Assembly (NCBI RefSeq): GCF_001730295.1
Contig: NZ_MIKA01000008.1
Coordinates: 1-64,000 of the forward strand
Direction of reading: 5' to 3'
Length of the DNA: 64,000 bases
From: Enterococcus plantarum
Lineage (GTDB): Bacteria; Bacillota; Bacilli; Lactobacillales; Enterococcaceae
Below are positions 52,705 through 61,378 of this stretch, piece by piece. The notes below the pieces were generated by a model. That model was given only the letters and a program-made list of their open reading frames with translations. It was not told where the DNA came from and did no database searches. Both the position numbers and the translations under genes were made by a program. Position 1 is the stretch's first letter. Each line of letters opens with the position of its first letter.

Positions 52705-52938
52705 ATGGAAACAGTAAAAGCAAGAAAACAAGGCAATGCAATCATGGTTACTTTAGCAAGCAAGTTAGCAGTGAAAGAAGGTCAAGAATTTTACTACTAT
52801 AAAGATGAAGAAGGAATCATTTCATTAATTCCCAAAGCTGAAGACTTTTTTCAAAATGCGATTAAAGGCGAGTTCGTAGATAGTGAAGATAAATTAGCAA
52901 TGAATTTTTCGCCAGAAGGTACTGAACTAGATGATTAG
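52705..52938 (+). CDS. mazE: MazE/PemI-type antitoxin (77 aa)
   Basis: ATG 52705 follows aagggggcg. The N-terminal AbrB/SpoVT-like swapped-hairpin domain (VKARKQGNAIMVTLASKLAV) is followed by an acidic tail, which in this family occupies the toxin active site. The stop overlaps the toxin start by 8 bases, which is typical translational coupling. It should also repress the operon through the palindrome upstream. Confidence 0.85.
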   Translation: METVKARKQGNAIMVTLASKLAVKEGQEFYYYKDEEGIISLIPKAEDFFQNAIKGEFVDSEDKLAMNFSPEGTELDD

Positions 52939-53278
52939 ACAAGGCGATATTGTAACTATAAACTTTGATCCTTCTAGAGGTAGTGAAATAAAAAAAAGAC
53001 GACCAGCAATAGTTATGAGTCGCAATGAATACAATCTTTCTTCTAATCTAATTATTGTCTGTCCAATAACTTCTACGACAAAGAAACGCCCTTACTTTCT
53101 ACCAATAAGTAGTGAAGCTTTACAAAAGGACAGTAAGGTAAACACTAAACAAGTATATTCGTTAGATTGTACGTCTGAAGGAAATCGAAATGTTAAAGTT
53201 ATTGGAAAAGTTGATATGAAGGAATTTTTAAATATTGCGCAGCATTTCATGTTAAATTTCAATTTTCCATTTTTCTAG
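52931..53278 (+). CDS. mazF: MazF/PemK-type endoribonuclease toxin (115 aa)
   Basis: The family signature is complete: RQGDIVTINFDPSRGSEIKK at the N-terminus, RRPAIVMSRNEYN, then LIIVCPITSTTKKR, with the catalytic Arg and Thr/Ser positions present. MazF toxins cut mRNA at short sequences. With the antitoxin it forms an addiction module for the element. Confidence 0.92.
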   Translation: MIRQGDIVTINFDPSRGSEIKKRRPAIVMSRNEYNLSSNLIIVCPITSTTKKRPYFLPISSEALQKDSKVNTKQVYSLDCTSEGNRNVKVIGKVDMKEFLNIAQHFMLNFNFPFF

Positions 53279-53341
53279 ATGAAAAAGATTTTCTCTGTAA
53301 ATCAAACACAAACGGATTGTGGCTGATATTCTCAAATTCAG

Positions 53342-53372
53342 CTATACCAAAAACATTCGTTTTTGATATATG
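53342..53372. repeat. Dispersed hairpin repeat, copy 1
   Basis: Bases ctataccaaaaacattcg and the following tttttgata match the hairpin at 55544-55579, with a weaker stem. The shared core is AAAAACATTCGTTTT. It lies between mazF and the crystallin-like gene. Confidence 0.5.
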
Positions 53373-53472
53373 TATAAAAGTTAGCTATTTCATAATATGT
53401 ATATATTAAGCTTGAGTCTAAACGTGTTGTAAGATATAATTATATTACCAAATATAATAAGAGGTGTATAAA

Positions 53473-54129
53473 ATGAATAAAAAGATGTTTTCGATGTTAT
53501 TGTTACTTGTTTTTGTTGGTGTGTACTTTACTTCTGAAGAAGCTAGTGCGAATGTTACGGTATATGACAAGGAGAACAGACCAGTTGTTTTTCCGGTAGG
53601 GAAATATACAAATGAACATGTAGGGTCTGGTTTAACTTGGTCAAGTGGGACTTTTTTAGTAAATCCGAATGGGCAAAGTATTTTTAATGATTCTATAAAT
53701 AGAATCGATGTACCTAAAGGCTATAGAGTTATTGCGACGGATGATCATAATTTTAAAGATACTTCCGCATGGTTTGAACACTCAATTTTTGATTTTGGAC
53801 CTCTTGGGCTAAAAAATAAAATATCGTCATTAATTGTAGAAAACATAGCTAATGATCCTAAATTACCAGTTGTTTATGAAGATCATGGTTTTGGTGGAAG
53901 ACAACAGACATTAAATGTAGGTGACTATCGAAAGAAAAATTTGTCATTTGGAAATGATAGAATATCAGCAATTAGAGTACCAGCAGGGTATACAGTAAGA
54001 ATGTGGGATGATGATAAGTATAAGGACAGAAACTACACCTATTTTGGTCCGACATATATACCGTTTTTAAATGGTTTTAATGATAAAGTATCTTCTTTAA
54101 AAGTTAGACTAACTGGGCAACCAATTTAA
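53473..54129 (+). CDS. Secreted beta/gamma-crystallin-like protein (218 aa)
   Basis: ATG 53473 is chosen over GTG 53464 because aagaggtg serves as its ribosome binding site. A signal peptide (MFSMLLLLVFVGVYFTSEEASA) precedes two Greek-key-like halves. The second contains VVYEDHGFGGRQQTLNVGDY and VRMWDDDKYKDRNYTYFGP, with the aromatic-rich pattern and the (N/D)D-x-(I/V)S-type calcium signature (NDRISAIRV, NDKVSSLKV). It probably binds calcium outside the cell. Its role is unknown. Confidence 0.82.
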   Translation: MNKKMFSMLLLLVFVGVYFTSEEASANVTVYDKENRPVVFPVGKYTNEHVGSGLTWSSGTFLVNPNGQSIFNDSINRIDVPKGYRVIATDDHNFKDTSAWFEHSIFDFGPLGLKNKISSLIVENIANDPKLPVVYEDHGFGGRQQTLNVGDYRKKNLSFGNDRISAIRVPAGYTVRMWDDDKYKDRNYTYFGPTYIPFLNGFNDKVSSLKVRLTGQPI

Positions 54130-54152
54130 ATAACTATTAATTTAATGACAAC

Positions 54153-54186
54153 AAAAAGATACAGTGTATACATTGTATCTTTTTTC
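54153..54186 (+). terminator. Terminator after the crystallin-like gene
   Basis: The stem aaaagatacagtg/cattgtatctttt with loop tata is followed by T6. Confidence 0.85.
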
Positions 54187-54343
54187 TTATTTCTTATCAC
54201 TATCAAAACTTAAAAGTATCGATTGAAGAAATTTGAGCAATTAGAATCAGAATACCAGGCTGTCAAAAGTTATGATCATAAATTCTTTACTACTAAACTA
54301 AGAGCAGGTGCAAAGAAGTGCATTCGTTTCTTTTAATTATGCG

Positions 54344-54366
54344 ATTCCAAAAAACATTCGGGTTAG
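54344..54366. repeat. Dispersed repeat, weak copy
   Basis: The sequence attccaaaaaacattcgggt resembles the core AAAAACATTCGTTTT, with two differences. It lies upstream of the leucine-rich repeat gene in a 339-base gene-free stretch (54130-54468), which otherwise shows only the terminator above. Confidence 0.3.
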
Positions 54367-54468
54367 GTTCGTTAAATAAAAATAGGTACTAAATAAAATA
54401 TATTGTGTACTTTAAGTGTAATTGTGTTATACTTTAAGAGTAAAAAAAAAGAAAGAAGGTACTTACCT

Positions 54469-55167
54469 ATGTTTAAGAAAAAAAATATTTTGTATCCAAT
54501 ATTTGTTGCATTATGTTTGCTACTGCTACCTCTGAAAACTTTCGCTGCTGAGCCAAATGTAGTCCCAGATCCTGGTCTAAAAGCAAGAATTAATCAAATT
54601 TTGAAAAGAAATCCACAATCTGATATTTCGCCAAATGAACTGAATAACCCTAATTTACAATACATGAATTTAGAGCGTGCGAATATAAAAAATTTAGAAG
54701 GATTACAGTATGCTTATCAAACAACATCATTAGATTTAAGTTATAATTCATTTCCCAATCTAAATCCTCTTATTGGAAAAAATTTGGGCTATCTCGCTGT
54801 TAATCATAACCCATATTTAAATGATATCTCAGGTATTAGGTACGCTGTTAATTTAGGTAATTTAGGAATAAGATTTAACCCAAATCTAAAGAATTCAGAA
54901 TTCAATATAATCAGCAACTTCCGTAACTTAAATCGTTTAGATTTAGGCGGGGCCAATATATCATCAATTGATTTCTTAAAAAACACGGCTTATCCTAATC
55001 TTACGTATATAAATTTAGGTCAAAATAAATTAACAGATATAAATGGACTAACACATATTAAAACGTTAACTTATTTAAATATTGATTACAACAAGGTAAC
55101 TGATTTAAGTCCAGCTAAAAAACTACCAAATTTAAAAACGTTCGTAACAACTGGAAACCCTAGATGA
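54469..55167 (+). CDS. Secreted leucine-rich repeat protein (232 aa)
   Basis: ATG 54469 follows agaaggtac; the ORF is open further upstream but without a ribosome site. A signal peptide (YPIFVALCLLLLPLKTFAA) precedes internalin-like LRRs of about 22-23 residues, for example LTYINLGQNKLTDINGL and LTYLNIDYNKVTDLSPA. There is no wall anchor, cap domain or membrane segment, so it resembles small secreted internalins. It could bind host or bacterial surface proteins. Confidence 0.85.
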   Translation: MFKKKNILYPIFVALCLLLLPLKTFAAEPNVVPDPGLKARINQILKRNPQSDISPNELNNPNLQYMNLERANIKNLEGLQYAYQTTSLDLSYNSFPNLNPLIGKNLGYLAVNHNPYLNDISGIRYAVNLGNLGIRFNPNLKNSEFNIISNFRNLNRLDLGGANISSIDFLKNTAYPNLTYINLGQNKLTDINGLTHIKTLTYLNIDYNKVTDLSPAKKLPNLKTFVTTGNPR

Positions 55168-55232
55168 TATTTAGTTCTAGATGGTCCTATTTAGAAGAAT
55201 AAAAGTGTATTAGTAGAGTTGGAATTATTTCG

Positions 55233-55388
55233 GTTCTTTGTCAACTAATGTTGGTGAAGAAAATCCAAAGAATTAAATCACTAATGAAGCCTAGAGGGAA
55301 ATTCCTCTAGGTTTTTCTAATTGGTTGAAAAAGAACAGTGCCAAAAAATAAAGTAATTCTCAATTTAAAATGATAGAAGTTACGGATT
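55233..55388. mobile_element. Truncated left end of the ISL3 element
   Basis: The sequence from ggttctttgtcaactaatg onwards, including gaaattcctctagg, matches 47220-47370 closely. It breaks off at about 55388, where sequence homologous to the 5' end of the 48547-49524 gene begins. The other IS end is missing. Confidence 0.75.
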
Positions 55389-55415
55389 CTTCTTCAATCG
55401 TTTTGATGTTCATCA
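55389..55415 (-). pseudogene. 5' remnant of a second copy of the 48547-49524 gene
   Basis: On the minus strand these bases encode MMNIKTIEEES, close to the start MKNIKLIEEE of the intact gene, and they are preceded by the same ribosome binding site and operator. The remainder was removed by the ISL3 fragment. Confidence 0.6.
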
Positions 55416-55433
55416 TAAAAAACTCCCTTTTTA

Positions 55434-55461
55434 TAGTTACTATAACGTATTATAGTAACTA
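55434..55461. promoter_or_regulatory. Duplicated operator palindrome
   Basis: Arms of 12 bp (tagttactataa and complement) flank cgta. It is the counterpart of the palindrome at 49539-49572 and keeps the same distance to the gene start remnant. Confidence 0.6.
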
Positions 55462-55503
55462 ATGTAAATTAGAAAATATCCGTATGAATTATCGAACTAT
55501 TTT

Positions 55504-55534
55504 GACTATGACACAAGCACGTTGTGTCATAGTC
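55504..55534. repeat. 13-bp-arm palindrome gactatgacacaa/ttgtgtcatagtc
   Basis: Arms 55504-55516 and 55522-55534 flank gcacg. Counterpart of 49610-49642. Half-conserved forms with gcacgttgagtc are at 31720-31732 and 52618-52630. Confidence 0.55.
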
Positions 55535-55543
55535 TCTTGAATG

Positions 55544-55579
55544 TACCTATACCAAAAACATTCGTTTTAGGTATAGGTA
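55544..55579. repeat. Dispersed hairpin repeat, best copy
   Basis: Stem tacctatacc (55544-55553) / ggtataggta (55570-55579) contains the inner pairing aaaac/gtttt around attc. The same core occurs at 53342-53372 and, weakly, at 54344-54366. Confidence 0.55.
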
Positions 55580-55670
55580 AATTCTTATAGTAAGGTAAAA
55601 ATGACAGGAGCGGATACTAGTAGTTTTTTTATCGTTAATTTTGAATGGAAATTAATTATAAAGTATAGAG

Positions 55671-56102
55671 CCTCCTTTTCTTGATGGTTTTAATAGAGAA
55701 ATCAGTGCCTATCAATTTCAGCAAAAAGCAACGTTGGATTGCGTATTGATTCCTTTAAAAACAGCCATTAAAGAAAGTAAAGAGACCAACTTTCGAACAA
55801 CAATCCTTTCCGATCAAGGGTGGCATTACCAAAATCAACAGTATGTCAGACAATTGGAGCAAGCAAAGTTATACCAGAGTATGTCACGAAAAGAAAATTG
55901 TTTGGACAATGCATTAATGGAAAATTTCTTTGGTCTGATAAAACAAGAAATGTATTATGGTCGTAGTTTTTCTAGCTTTGAGGAATTAAAACGAGCAGTT
56001 ACAAATTATATTGATTATTACAATCATTATCGGATAAAAGCAAAATTGACTGGTATGAGTCCGGTTCAATACCGAATTCATACCAGTCGAATGACAAGTT
56101 AA
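55671..56102 (+). pseudogene. IS3-family (IS150-like) transposase OrfB, 5'-truncated
   Basis: The frame is open from about 55671 (FLDGFNREISAYQF) through TTILSDQGWHYQNQQYVR and NCLDNALMENFFGLIKQE to TGMSPVQYRIHTSRMTS. This is the C-terminal half of the rve integrase domain, with an Asp and the final Glu retained. The N-terminal part and orfA are missing here, so it is inactive. A degenerate end sequence (acaacttttagggc) follows the stop. Confidence 0.8.
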
Positions 56103-56635
56103 TTTACGTACAACTTTTAGGGCGCACATCAAACTCCTATGAATATGTTTTCTTTTCAATATAAAGTAAAATTTATTGACAAAATTAATATGACAGTACT
56201 TCATTAAATTTAATGTCATTTTCCAATCACGTTTGGAGATAACAAACTAAATGCCAATACTTTGTAGCCAGTTTCGATTTAAGCTTGAATAAATACGACG
56301 AATTCAAGGAAAAAATAAATTTGTATTAACTTTATAAATGCAAGCTTTAAGTTTTTTATCTTTATTTTATTCATATTATTTGCATTATATACAAGAAAAA
56401 TATATACTTGATTAAACTTGTTAATTATTTAAAAACAAAAACCTGAAATAAATGATGATGTAATGCTGAAAATTACTAAAAATAAATTTTTTTGTATATC
56501 CTTAATTAGTTTATTGCAATGTAGCTTAATCATAATAAGTGATATGTTAGTCGGACTAACTTTACAATAATGTTTAAATAATATTTAATAATATTATTTA
56601 TTGAGAAAAAAAGTAAAAATTGTGGGAGAATAATA
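56103..56635. other. Gene-free leader of the second WxL locus
   Basis: These 533 very AT-rich bases contain the IS3 end, then no gene. They presumably hold the promoter of the BspA-type gene, but no box can be named with confidence. No copy of the 28-bp recombination site was noticed here, unlike at the first WxL locus. Confidence 0.4.
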
Positions 56636-59600
56636 ATGAACAAAAAGTTTTTTCTTTATGTATGTTTACTTTCGATTGGACTATTACAATTTTTATTTCC
56701 AAAGTTTTCCTCTGCTCAAACAGGAACAGAAACAATCCTCGAAGCAAACTTTTCAGATAAGGAACAAACGTCTAGAGAATTTAAAGAAAAATTAAATACA
56801 TCATTAGAACCAAATAGAGTTGCTGTATCTTCAGATGACCGGGTGAAATTAAAAAATCTAGAAAGCAATGCGGTAAATATTCCGAATGAAACAACAACCG
56901 AACGGACAGAGATATTCACAGAATCAAAAGATTCAAAAGAAATCAAGGCTAATGCACTGTCAACAACGACCGAAGGAACATGGGGAAATGTTAAATGGAC
57001 GTTTGATAGTATCTCCGGGGCGCTTACTTTTACAAGCGGAGGTACGTTTGAACAATATATTAGTGCTCCGTGGAATAAAACTGATGGAACAGGTGTGGAT
57101 AAAAGCAGTGTCAAGAGTATTATATTATCTCAATATGTAAATGCTCCTCCTAACTCGAATAATCTGTTTCAAGGATTATCGAATGTCACAGAGTTTCAGG
57201 GATTGGCATATCTTGATACATCATCAACAACAAAGATGTCAGGAATGTTCCAGAATATGAGTAGTATAGAGTTCTTAGACTTATCGAGTTTTGATACATC
57301 AAAAGTGACAGAATTCTACTTGACTTTTGCTAATATGCTATCATTAAAATCAATCGATCTTGCTAAATTTAACACATCATCAGCAACACGGATGAGTAAT
57401 ATGTTTCAAAATGATACGTCTTTGAATGATATAGATGTATCTAATTTTAATACTTCAAACGTAACAGACATGTACGCAATGTTTTCAGGGTTGACAGGTG
57501 TCACTAAATTGAATTTGGGTAATTTTGATTTTTCTAAAACGACAAATTATGCTAATATGTTTCGGAATGTTCCAATAGAAGAAATTACTTTAAGTAGTAC
57601 GTTTTCAAATAAAAATGCAGATGCAAATTTACAATCTATTACAAAAACAAGTACTTATAATGGGCAGTGGAAAAATTCATCTGGAGAATTATTCGGATCA
57701 TCTAGTGAATTTCTCAAAAACTTTAATGGATTGACGGATGCAGGAACGTACACATGGGCTATGTATCCTACGTGGGGTAGTGTACATTATGATTTTGATT
57801 CTACCACTGGTGGGGTGACTTTTCTAGATGAAGGAATACTAGGAGGCTATAGTTTGTCTCCGTGGAACAGAACTGATAATTCGAAAATTAATGCAGCTGA
57901 TATTAAATCAATTACCTTCACTAAAGCTGTTAAGGCACCAATCAATTCTACTAATTTATTCTCATCTTCAGTAGATGAAAATCTATTAAAAGCTGTCACT
58001 TCTATAAATGGCCTAGTTAATTTAGATACGTCAGCTGTGACCAAAATGGAGGGTTTGTTTTCAGGAATGTATTCATTAGAAACATTAGATGTATCAAATT
58101 TTAATACATCTAGTGTTACATCTATGCACAGGATGTTTACTAGTTTGAGAAGTTTAAAAAAACTAGATGTATCAAACTTTGATACATCAAAAGTGACAAA
58201 CATGAAAAATATGTTTCAAAGTTCAACTGGGCTAACATCGTTAAACTTGTCAAATTTTAATACAGCAAGTGTTGATTCAATGTATGCAATGTTCAACGGC
58301 TTGTCAAATTTAAAAGATTTAAACTTGACTAGCTTTAACACAGAAAAAGTAACAGATATGAGCAAAATTTTCTCAGGGATGACTAGTTTGACAACTTTAA
58401 ACATTTCGACGTTTAATACTTTGAAGGTAGCTAACATGACAAATATGTTTTTAAATGACCTTCAATTGAATCGTCTTGTCTTAGGTAAATTTTTTTCAAC
58501 TGGAGGTAAAGCAACTGATTTACCTAGTATTTCAAGAATGAACGGTTATACAGGTAATTGGATGAACGAATCTACTAATGTATCTGCTGGAGCTTCTGAC
58601 ACTTTTCTTAAAGATTATAATGGGTCGAATCCTGGAACGTACGTTTGGCAAAGGCAACTTTGGAATGATGTGCCATGGGAATTTGATGAAACTGCAGGCA
58701 TATTAAGATTTTTGGATGCTGGTAGATTCAACGAGTCTAAATACTCACCATGGAATCGAACGGATGATTTAAAGGTTAATGCAGCGGATATAAAAAAGAT
58801 TGTATTTACAAAAGCTGTCACAGCACCATCTGATAGTTCGTACCTGTTTTCTTCTTTAAGCCCAAGATCGAATCGTTTAAGATCACTAACTAGTATAGAA
58901 GGAATAGAAAATTTAGACACGAGTCAAGTTATAAATATGTCTAACATGTTTTATGATATGACAAATATAGTATCTTTAGATCTATCAACATTGAATACTA
59001 ATAAAGCAACTAATTTTTATAGTATGTTTGAGGGAGCGTCTAGTCTAGAAGAGTTAAATATTACCAACTTTAATACTCAAAATGGGAGTACAAAAAATAT
59101 GTTTTTTGGAGATAATAATTTAAGTAAAATTACTCTAGGAAGCAATTTTAAGGGCCAAGCAACGGGATTACCTGACGTTCCTAAAAATGATTTATACAGC
59201 GGAACTTGGGTGTATCAAATAAAAAATCAAACTGTAGGGACTTCACAAGAATTCTTAGCGAATTATGATGGACAAAATCCTGGAACATATGTATGGGGCT
59301 CAGCAGAAGATCCTCTAAATCCAACTGATCCTAATCAAGATAATTTAGTATTAAAGTCTGTTCCAACAGCCTATACATTTAAGTCAAAGTTATTTTATTC
59401 CAGCTATAAAGTTGACGGGACAGTGAGTACCGATAATCAAGTGGTGGTTTACAATAATCGAATGGAAAGAAATTGGTCTGTCAAGGCAAGTATTGTAGGG
59501 GATAGATTGACATTGAAAAATGGTACATCAATAATACCAGTCAATAGTTTTACGATTAATTCGTCTAACATACTCGATCCACAAACTAAAGGAATTGTTG

Positions 59601-59767
59601 CTGAATCACCCACGGATAAAACAATAAGTAATAATGTAGGAGATGTTCAAACAGATGTTTCTAATATCAGCATTGGATTTACTGATACCGATAATCAATT
59701 GAAAGCTGGTTCAGAACTACAAGGCACCATCCGATACCAATTATATAATACAGCTAGTGCCGAATAA
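56636..59767 (+). CDS. Giant BspA-type LRR surface protein with variant WxL domain (1043 aa)
   Basis: ATG 56636 follows gtgggag. A signal peptide (about 1-28) and an acidic stretch precede three large modules starting near residues 111, 378 and 670. Each opens with a W-x-FD-x-G motif, carries SPWN(R/K)TD, and runs into DUF285/BspA repeats such as LDVSNFNTSSVTSMHRMF. The last 140 residues form a WxL-like domain with NWSVKASI as first motif, but RYQLYN in place of the second W-x-L. It is likely a non-covalently bound adhesin and the main exposed product of the locus. Confidence 0.88.
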   Translation: MNKKFFLYVCLLSIGLLQFLFPKFSSAQTGTETILEANFSDKEQTSREFKEKLNTSLEPNRVAVSSDDRVKLKNLESNAVNIPNETTTERTEIFTESKDSKEIKANALSTTTEGTWGNVKWTFDSISGALTFTSGGTFEQYISAPWNKTDGTGVDKSSVKSIILSQYVNAPPNSNNLFQGLSNVTEFQGLAYLDTSSTTKMSGMFQNMSSIEFLDLSSFDTSKVTEFYLTFANMLSLKSIDLAKFNTSSATRMSNMFQNDTSLNDIDVSNFNTSNVTDMYAMFSGLTGVTKLNLGNFDFSKTTNYANMFRNVPIEEITLSSTFSNKNADANLQSITKTSTYNGQWKNSSGELFGSSSEFLKNFNGLTDAGTYTWAMYPTWGSVHYDFDSTTGGVTFLDEGILGGYSLSPWNRTDNSKINAADIKSITFTKAVKAPINSTNLFSSSVDENLLKAVTSINGLVNLDTSAVTKMEGLFSGMYSLETLDVSNFNTSSVTSMHRMFTSLRSLKKLDVSNFDTSKVTNMKNMFQSSTGLTSLNLSNFNTASVDSMYAMFNGLSNLKDLNLTSFNTEKVTDMSKIFSGMTSLTTLNISTFNTLKVANMTNMFLNDLQLNRLVLGKFFSTGGKATDLPSISRMNGYTGNWMNESTNVSAGASDTFLKDYNGSNPGTYVWQRQLWNDVPWEFDETAGILRFLDAGRFNESKYSPWNRTDDLKVNAADIKKIVFTKAVTAPSDSSYLFSSLSPRSNRLRSLTSIEGIENLDTSQVINMSNMFYDMTNIVSLDLSTLNTNKATNFYSMFEGASSLEELNITNFNTQNGSTKNMFFGDNNLSKITLGSNFKGQATGLPDVPKNDLYSGTWVYQIKNQTVGTSQEFLANYDGQNPGTYVWGSAEDPLNPTDPNQDNLVLKSVPTAYTFKSKLFYSSYKVDGTVSTDNQVVVYNNRMERNWSVKASIVGDRLTLKNGTSIIPVNSFTINSSNILDPQTKGIVAESPTDKTISNNVGDVQTDVSNISIGFTDTDNQLKAGSELQGTIRYQLYNTASAE

Positions 59768-59794
59768 TCCAAATAGAGATTATTGGAGGAAAAA

Positions 59795-60127
59795 ATGAGT
59801 AAGAAAAAAATTATATCATGGGTGGGTTTAGCAGTGTGTCTCATCGTCATGAGTGGGTCTGTGTTAGCTCAATCAACCCTTGCAGCGCAGGAAGAAGCAA
59901 TTGATCAAAATACTAATCAGGTTACTCTTACGTTGTTACCGAAAGAATCGGGAAGTACAGGCGCAAATTCAGGCAATAAATCACTCAATAATAGAAATAC
60001 GATGTTTCTTAAAACTGGGGAACAAAGTAATCTTTTACTAACTATTCTTGGCTATGTACTAGTTAGCATGGGAGTTATTTATATCGTTTATCTTTCAAGA
60101 CGAAAGGTGGAAAATAATGAAAAATAA
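59795..60127 (+). CDS. Small sortase-type surface peptide of the second WxL locus (110 aa)
   Basis: ATG 59795 follows ttggagga and is preferred over TTG 59783, which overlaps that site. Signal peptide, short polar linker, LKTGE (a non-canonical sorting motif), membrane segment and RRK tail mirror the 127-residue protein at 36915. Whether sortase accepts this motif is uncertain. It overlaps the next gene by 11 bases. Confidence 0.72.
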   Translation: MSKKKIISWVGLAVCLIVMSGSVLAQSTLAAQEEAIDQNTNQVTLTLLPKESGSTGANSGNKSLNNRNTMFLKTGEQSNLLLTILGYVLVSMGVIYIVYLSRRKVENNEK

Positions 60128-60689
60128 TATATTCATATTTTTAACTGTCCTTTTGTTTTTCGTTACTTTATCATATACTCCTAATGTGAATGCAGAAGAA
60201 GTCAGAGACAGTTATTCAAAAAGTGGTATTAGTATTACGATAACGGAACGAACATTATCATTAGATGATGTGAGCATTCCGACGTTTAAACCAATTGTTG
60301 TGACTGGTAAAAAAATGACTTTGAAGCCAACGAATGATTTTACCGTTACGGTAAGTGATAAACGAAATGGGTTGAGAAATCAATGGACCTTAAACTATAA
60401 TATATCTGTTTTCTCTAATAGCATTGGAGAAACAGTTTCAGATCAACGACTTTCGTTTGGGAAAGGAACTGTAGAAGACTTAGCAGATACATTCTATGAA
60501 GCATTAGACGTAAGTGTAATGCCAGATGCTACAAAACCAATGTTGCGAGTAGCTGAAGCAACTAAAACAACTTATAAGTATACCGTTCCAAAAGATACTA
60601 TATCATTATCTTTTGGAGCTGATACGAAACCGGGAGATTATGTAGCCAAACAAACTTTGTTGTTAGCTTCACTTCCAGTTTCACAATAA
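60117..60689 (+). CDS. WxL-like secreted protein with incomplete motif (190 aa)
   Basis: A signal peptide ends near NVNAEE. SDKRNGLRNQWTLNYNISVF corresponds to the DxRGTGxxWxL region of WxL domains. The C-terminal second motif, however, is replaced by KQTLLLASLPVSQ, which has no Trp. Fold and position suggest a diverged WxL family member with altered wall binding. It is coupled by overlap to the preceding gene. Confidence 0.7.
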   Translation: MKNNIFIFLTVLLFFVTLSYTPNVNAEEVRDSYSKSGISITITERTLSLDDVSIPTFKPIVVTGKKMTLKPTNDFTVTVSDKRNGLRNQWTLNYNISVFSNSIGETVSDQRLSFGKGTVEDLADTFYEALDVSVMPDATKPMLRVAEATKTTYKYTVPKDTISLSFGADTKPGDYVAKQTLLLASLPVSQ

Positions 60690-60721
60690 AATAATTTTTA
60701 TAAGCGAAAGGAAAATTAAAT

Positions 60722-61312
60722 ATGAAAAAATTAGTATTAAGCAGTGCATTATTAGCAATTATCGGGGTAGGAACAATAGGAACATCAGTATTCGCCGATG
60801 AAGTACAAGGAAATAGCAAAGAATCTAAAGTAAATGTAACAATTGAAGATGAAGATTCTGGTACAGACCCTTTAGATCCAACAGATCCTGACCAAAAACT
60901 TTTAAATCTAATAAGTGTTCCAGAAAAATATGATTTCACATCATCATTAACAAATGGCACTTATTCATTAACAACAACATTATCTGACCAAGATATTGAA
61001 GTATTCAATAGTCGTAGTACTCGTGAATGGAGTGTTAAAGCATCTGTTGCAGAAAATAAATTAACGTCAGATAGTACAAATTTCGATGTAACATCATTTA
61101 AGATCAACAACAATGAATTAGTTGGTGCTGGTGCAACCCCGATTGTTGCAAAAAATGGTGAATTAACAGCTGAAGCAAATACTGGGACCCTTTCAACACC
61201 AGTAACTACAGCATCAATTTCTTTCTCTGATCCAAGTGGAAAACTTAAAGTGGGTAGTCAATTAACTGGAACAATCAATTATCAATTATACAATACTGCT
61301 AATGCAAATTAA
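60722..61312 (+). CDS. WxL-variant surface protein (196 aa)
   Basis: ATG 60722 follows gcgaaagga. The signal peptide ends near SVFADE, and an acidic linker with DPLDPTDPD follows. The domain has REWSVKASVAENKLT and ends NYQLYNTANAN, the same variant as the C-terminus of the giant BspA protein, to which it is clearly homologous. It therefore belongs to a WxL subfamily in which the second Trp is replaced by Tyr. Confidence 0.85.
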   Translation: MKKLVLSSALLAIIGVGTIGTSVFADEVQGNSKESKVNVTIEDEDSGTDPLDPTDPDQKLLNLISVPEKYDFTSSLTNGTYSLTTTLSDQDIEVFNSRSTREWSVKASVAENKLTSDSTNFDVTSFKINNNELVGAGATPIVAKNGELTAEANTGTLSTPVTTASISFSDPSGKLKVGSQLTGTINYQLYNTANAN

Positions 61313-61320
61313 TTTATATT

Positions 61321-61362
61321 AAAAGGTAAAACGATAGAATTTTTCTATCGATTTACCTTTTT
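61321..61362 (+). terminator. Internal terminator before the DUF916 gene
   Basis: The stem aaaaggtaaaacgatagaa/tctatcgatttacctttt, with small imperfections, is followed by T-rich sequence. It would make the downstream DUF916 gene weaker or separately regulated. Confidence 0.75.
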
Positions 61363-61378
61363 ATCAGAAAGGAATTAT

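Larger units (their letters stand above)
55168..55670. other. Mosaic of IS and regulatory remnants
   Basis: About 500 bases contain only debris. There is an ISL3 left end (55233-55388), the first codons and operator of a second copy of the 48547-type gene (55389-55461), the palindrome 55504-55534 and the dispersed hairpin 55544-55579. No intact gene is seen. Confidence 0.6.
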
